From: Succinimonas amylolytica DSM 2873
GTDB taxonomy: Bacteria; Pseudomonadota; Gammaproteobacteria; Enterobacterales; Succinivibrionaceae
Reading direction: 5' to 3'
Assembly: GCF_000378405.1 (NCBI RefSeq)
Contig: NZ_KB899641.1
Location: 10,191 to 58,079, forward strand
DNA length: 47,889 nucleotides
The number at the start of each line of letters is the position of its first letter. The stretch's first letter is position 1. The translations under genes were made by a program, and so were the position numbers. Under the pieces are notes generated by a model. The model was not told the origin of the DNA. It did no database searches and saw only the letters and a program-made list of their open reading frames with translations. Positions 45,042 to 47,889 of the stretch are shown here, in pieces.

Positions 45042-45339
45042 GACTGATTAGTCGGCTATACCACGAAAAACGCAGTCTCGTTAATTCCTGAAAGGAGATA
45101 TTTTAGAAGGTGTGAGTATACTTATAACCAGAAACCGTATATTTGTACACATTAAAACCATGTTTCGTAAAACTGCCGGCAAGAGATCAGATCGCGCCCC
45201 GGAGTTTCGGGAGGAAGGCCCAGAGACATGTGGCGGCAGTCGGGTATCAGGGACAATGCTGTTATCCCTGATTATTGATGGAGCATTTTCCCGGAGGGCG
45301 TATTCCTCCCCATGACGGTATCCCCTGATTCCGCCCAGA

Positions 45340-45780
45340 ATCGGGTAGGGGGAGCCTAACTCACCCCTCCCACACCACCGAACGTGCGGATCCGCATTCG
45401 GCGGTTCAAAACGATAAATGCAGAAGTAAATATTATATCAGCCCTTCCACGCAAACTGTTCCAAAGTAGCCCATCCCTCACTCAGCAGACGCTTATTACT
45501 AAGAATTCTGTGAATCACAGGAGTCATGGACATAGTCCAGTACCTATTAGAGGAATACGCATATTCGGATTTTAAAGGAACTCGCTTCGCCCTTTTCTCA
45601 CCGCTTCCGAGATTTCATTAGGGTGTTCCAATATGTAACATCTTAACTGAAGGGGTTTCATGCCATCAACGCCGGCACCGCCTTTGTTGCTGACCACCTT
45701 CATAAGTGCTTCCGTAAGGATCCCTTTTTCCGCATGTAATCCTCGAGGGAATAAACGAAACTGCACTATTCTTCCGGGTC
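45340..45780 (-). mobile_element. Group II intron remnant with internally deleted reverse transcriptase
   Basis: On the minus strand, 45766-45572 encodes the N-terminus of a group II intron reverse transcriptase (GLHAEKGILTEALMKVVSNK, GAGVDGMKPLQL). The next frame, about 45572-45438, encodes the extreme C-terminus (NRYWTMSMTPVIHRILSNKR, LLSEGW). The whole catalytic core with YADD is missing. Downstream at about 45415-45340 is the conserved intron 3' RNA segment (GAACCGCCGAATGCGG, then TTCGGTGGTGTGGGAGGGG, ending CTACCCGAT), as in bacterial class C-type introns. The 5' intron RNA was not found. The element is dead; an internal deletion fused its ends. Confidence 0.85.
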
Positions 45781-46156
45781 GGATTCATCAAACTTATTTT
45801 CGCGGACATTGCAGTCAATTCTTGATTCAGCCTCTTCGGAGACGTATTTTAGAAAGACAGCGTGATATTCAATTAATAAATCTTTGGCAGATCGTTTCCT
45901 GTAATGCTTTCATTCCAGGCACCCATAAAAAATCTCCTTACTTGTACAGCGCTCCGCTTCGGAAGAAACGAACCATAAAAATTTACTTTGTATGGAATAT
46001 AAAAAATTAGCAGTCGTACATTGAACTGTAAATTCCAACAGGCAAAAAATTGTAACCTCACTTCTTATGTTTAATGTGATAATTATCACTGAATAAAACC
46101 TGTGAAAACATTTTAGACTAAGCTCCGTGTGATATCATCAAAAGGTGTGTTGGCTC

Positions 46157-46173
46157 ACTTATCCGTGATAAGT
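46157..46173. promoter_or_regulatory. 7-3-7 palindrome upstream of ABM gene
   Basis: ACTTATC (46157-46163), CGT, GATAAGT (46167-46173) form a perfect dyad about 190 bases before the secreted monooxygenase-like gene. A regulator site is possible. The rest of 45781-46359 shows no gene. Confidence 0.35.
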
Positions 46174-46359
46174 ACATGATGCATGAGGTGGTAATATACC
46201 GTGGAGAACAGGTTCATGAACGCGCTGAATCCGGATTGTTTTCGTTAATAACTTAATACTTCATGGGCGGATATCTTCCTGCTCGGTGAGTAAGAAACAT
46301 CCTGTATTACGATTAAAAATTCTGTGCAGTAAAAAAATATTAGGAGTTTTGGCAATCAG

Positions 46360-46803
46360 ATGAAAAGATTATTATTGATATTTTTCGGATTATGCATGAT
46401 TTGTAACGTATATGCCGGTGATATCGAGTCAAAAGAAAAATCAGACATAAATAACGATAATAAAGAAGGATTGAACATGGCAATAACTGTAAATCTACGT
46501 TACACAGGTACTGGTGGAAATGCTCGTGCCTTTGCGGAAGAGATGATGTCTTCCGGGACCGTAGATAAGATACGCGCCGAGAAAGGTAATCTTCGGTACG
46601 AGTATTATGTTTCTATGGAGGATCCTGAAACGGTGCTGCTGGTAGACAGTTGGACTGATCAGGAAGCTATTGATGCTCATCACGCGTCACCTATGATGGA
46701 AACCATTGCGACGCTGAGAGAAAAGTACGATCTCCATATGACCGTTGAACGGTATGTCAGCAAAGAGACGCCAAAATCAGAAGAACGTTTTATCAGGAAG
46801 TAA
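46360..46803 (+). CDS. Secreted ABM-domain (YgiN-like) protein
   Basis: The 147-residue protein has a signal peptide (LLLIFFGLCMICNVYA, cleavage before GDIES), a charged spacer and an antibiotic-biosynthesis-monooxygenase-type domain at about 40-135: AITVNLRYTGTGG, LRYEYYVSMEDPETVLLVDSWTDQEAIDAHHASPMM, typical of YgiN-like quinol monooxygenases or small heme/quinone-binding dimers. Homologues are usually cytoplasmic, so the signal peptide is noteworthy. An internal ATG near 46477 could give the unsecreted domain alone. The gene is lower in GC than the core and sits among mobile-element debris. Confidence 0.82.
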   Translation: MKRLLLIFFGLCMICNVYAGDIESKEKSDINNDNKEGLNMAITVNLRYTGTGGNARAFAEEMMSSGTVDKIRAEKGNLRYEYYVSMEDPETVLLVDSWTDQEAIDAHHASPMMETIATLREKYDLHMTVERYVSKETPKSEERFIRK

Positions 46804-46990
46804 GCGTAGATTTTACGGATTAAAAATTAGGTGCAGTGATAAAATGTCTGCCGCTTACGTTGAGTTCGCGGTGGTTAAAGTCATAGGGAGTATTAAAAAT
46901 CTTGCTTAAGGTAATTCTTTTCTAAGCCTGGGGACGCTGAAAAAGGCTCGTGCTGCCGCTGATGGTTGAAAATTTGAGGGTGTAATATTA

Positions 46991-47238
46991 AGTGTGTAAG
47001 TTATGTTCACCACAACTTACGCACTTTATTATTTTGAGAAAGTGCGATACATTTTAATAAGGATTATTAGATTTATGAGTGACGCACTTATGGCACCTAG
47101 AAAGAAACGCAATGAGTTTAGTCAGGCTATTGCCAAATCAATTTTGGAAAATTATCAGCCTAAAACCGTAGCAGAAATGCAGAATGCCCTTAAGGATATA
47201 TTCGGACCGATGTTCGAGGCCATGCTTCAGGGGAACTG
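46991..47238 (+). mobile_element. IS256-family fragment, left end and transposase N-terminus
   Basis: The segment from ATG 47075 encodes MAPRKKRNEFSQAIAKSILE, then QPKTVAEMQNALKDIFGPMFEAML, the N-terminus of IS256/mutator-family transposases. After about residue 55 the sequence switches to antisense of an HNH nuclease gene. Upstream, AGTGTGTAAGTT (46991-47002) and AACTTACGCACT (47014-47025) form an 11-of-12 inverted repeat that probably belongs to the element's terminal region. The DDE catalytic part and the right end are absent. Confidence 0.8.
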
Positions 47239-47690
47239 TCTTTCCACGGTTTTATATGACTTGCAACGAGCAATTCAGGTTGATTTACTTTGCATAAAGC
47301 ACAATGTTCAAATTTATTTAGTAGCAGATTCCTAAAAGTATTTTGTTGACGATAGCCTCCTTTTGTCTCGCCTTTCAGTTGAAGTTCAGAGATTTCTTGA
47401 TCAATGGATTCTGCCATGGCTTTAAAATTTGTCGAATTCAATGTCATGACATAGTCATAATAAGTCTTTACAACTCGAACTGCATTTAATACTTCACCAA
47501 AAAGCTTACCATCATTGTCGTTCTTTGAAACAGAATTTATTATCGTACGAACCTGAATTAAAGGTTTGCTATCGACTTTTTTATATTTTGATCTTATTTT
47601 TTCAACAGAATCATCTCCATATTCAAGTAGAAATTTCCCAATTAGTAATACTATATAAGATGTGCAAATATTGAGCACATCTTGTCTCAA
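47236..47690 (-). pseudogene. HNH endonuclease, C-terminus lost at IS256 junction
   Basis: The frame of about 150 residues has an unknown helical N-terminal part (about 1-110) and then the start of an HNH_2-type nuclease domain: FRNLLLNKFEHCALCKVNQPELLVASHIKPWKDSS, including the CxxC pair and the first catalytic His. The remaining Asn and His of the motif would follow but are replaced by antisense transposase codons. The start is unclear: only a TTG at 47690 (no ATG) is in frame, so the 5' end may also be damaged. It may once have been part of a restriction system with the divergent gene at the right edge. Confidence 0.7.
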
Positions 47691-47811
47691 TATCTCATTA
47701 TTTACTCAATATACCAATCAACAACATAACTACCTCAGTTTTCAGGTAGACATAAATCCCGTTTTCTCTCTAAAAAAATTAAAAAATATCGACAAAATTG
47801 TGAAATTTTTC

Positions 47812-47849
47812 TTGAGTATAGTCTAATTATAGCTTATAATTAGACTATA
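47812..47849 (+). promoter_or_regulatory. Promoter overlapped by a 15-bp-arm operator
   Basis: A -35 box TTGAGT (47812-47817) and a perfect -10 TATAAT (47835-47840) are 17 bases apart. TATAGTCTAATTATA (47817-47831) and TATAATTAGACTATA (47835-47849) are exact reverse complements with a three-base GCT centre, so the dyad covers the spacer and -10. A repressor bound there would block transcription of the gene starting at 47867. Confidence 0.85.
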
Positions 47850-47866
47850 TGTTTGCGGAGTTTGAT

Positions 47867-47889
47867 ATGCCAATACCTAGAGATATTCT
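47867..47889 (+). CDS. Start of a gene running off the window
   Basis: GGAG lies seven bases before an ATG at 47867, and the frame reads MPIPRDI to the window end. The short leader (about 20 bases from the predicted start site) and the covering operator suggest a tightly controlled gene, possibly its own repressor. Product unknown. Confidence 0.6.

Noticed and set aside
45112-45315. 67-codon frame with a possible GTG start
   Set aside because: Its composition is not coding-like and it runs into the intron-flanking hairpins.

Overview
The window looks like a chromosomal stretch of a gammaproteobacterium. The support is housekeeping genes of recognisable gammaproteobacterial type (dapB, nadK, fklB, thpR, rsuA, a YbhGFSR-like export operon), GC-rich codon use in the core, and cyclic-di-GMP proteins. 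An anaerobic gut or rumen lineage such as Succinivibrionaceae is my inference and is not proven by any single gene. Most genes from about 9 kb to 43 kb lie on the minus strand in short operons.

Layout. 1-8 kb: an AT-richer, Firmicutes-phage-like element. It has a translationally coupled set of large serine recombinase genes (one intact, one small catalytic-domain-less, one frameshifted), two tandem SHOCT-like small genes, a plus-strand cassette of four small unknown genes, and a holin/endolysin lysis pair. It ends at a glycosyltransferase lacking its N-terminus, abutting a 5'-truncated PD-(D/E)XK gene, probably the scar of the element's edge. 9-13 kb: a heterodimeric ABC exporter with one degenerate ATP site. 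13-18 kb: secreted, coiled-coil and unknown proteins, with a striking 22-bp perfect hairpin. 18-20 kb: Hpt protein plus REC-GGDEF*-EAL phosphodiesterase. 20-22.4 kb: FlgT-N-like/TM/zinc-ribbon protein and a kinase-fold protein lacking the catalytic Asp. 22.6-27.6 kb: a YbhGFSR-like ABC-2 export operon. 28-33.6 kb: PDZ protein, thpR, rsuA, BASS transporter, NERD protein. 34.4-35.0 kb: a ten-repeat CRISPR array with a type III-like repeat, an internal spacer duplication and no cas genes in view. 35.5-44.6 kb: AzgA-type purine permease, diguanylate cyclase, fklB-dapB, GNAT, an M48-like lipoprotein lacking the catalytic Glu, a Sel1-repeat lipoprotein and nadK. 44.6-47.9 kb: decaying accessory DNA with a group II intron remnant, a secreted ABM-domain protein, an IS256-family fragment that truncates an HNH nuclease gene, and a 15-bp-arm operator over a strong promoter for a gene that runs off the window.

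The most novel-looking item is the 4.7-6.1 kb cassette. Three consecutive small genes appear to correspond, in order, to the three segments of the fourth, larger gene, so the same unit exists in split and fused form side by side. Other notable points are the duplicated spacer pair in the orphan type III-like array, the kinase and protease homologues with lost catalytic residues, and the self-contained operator/promoter at the right edge.
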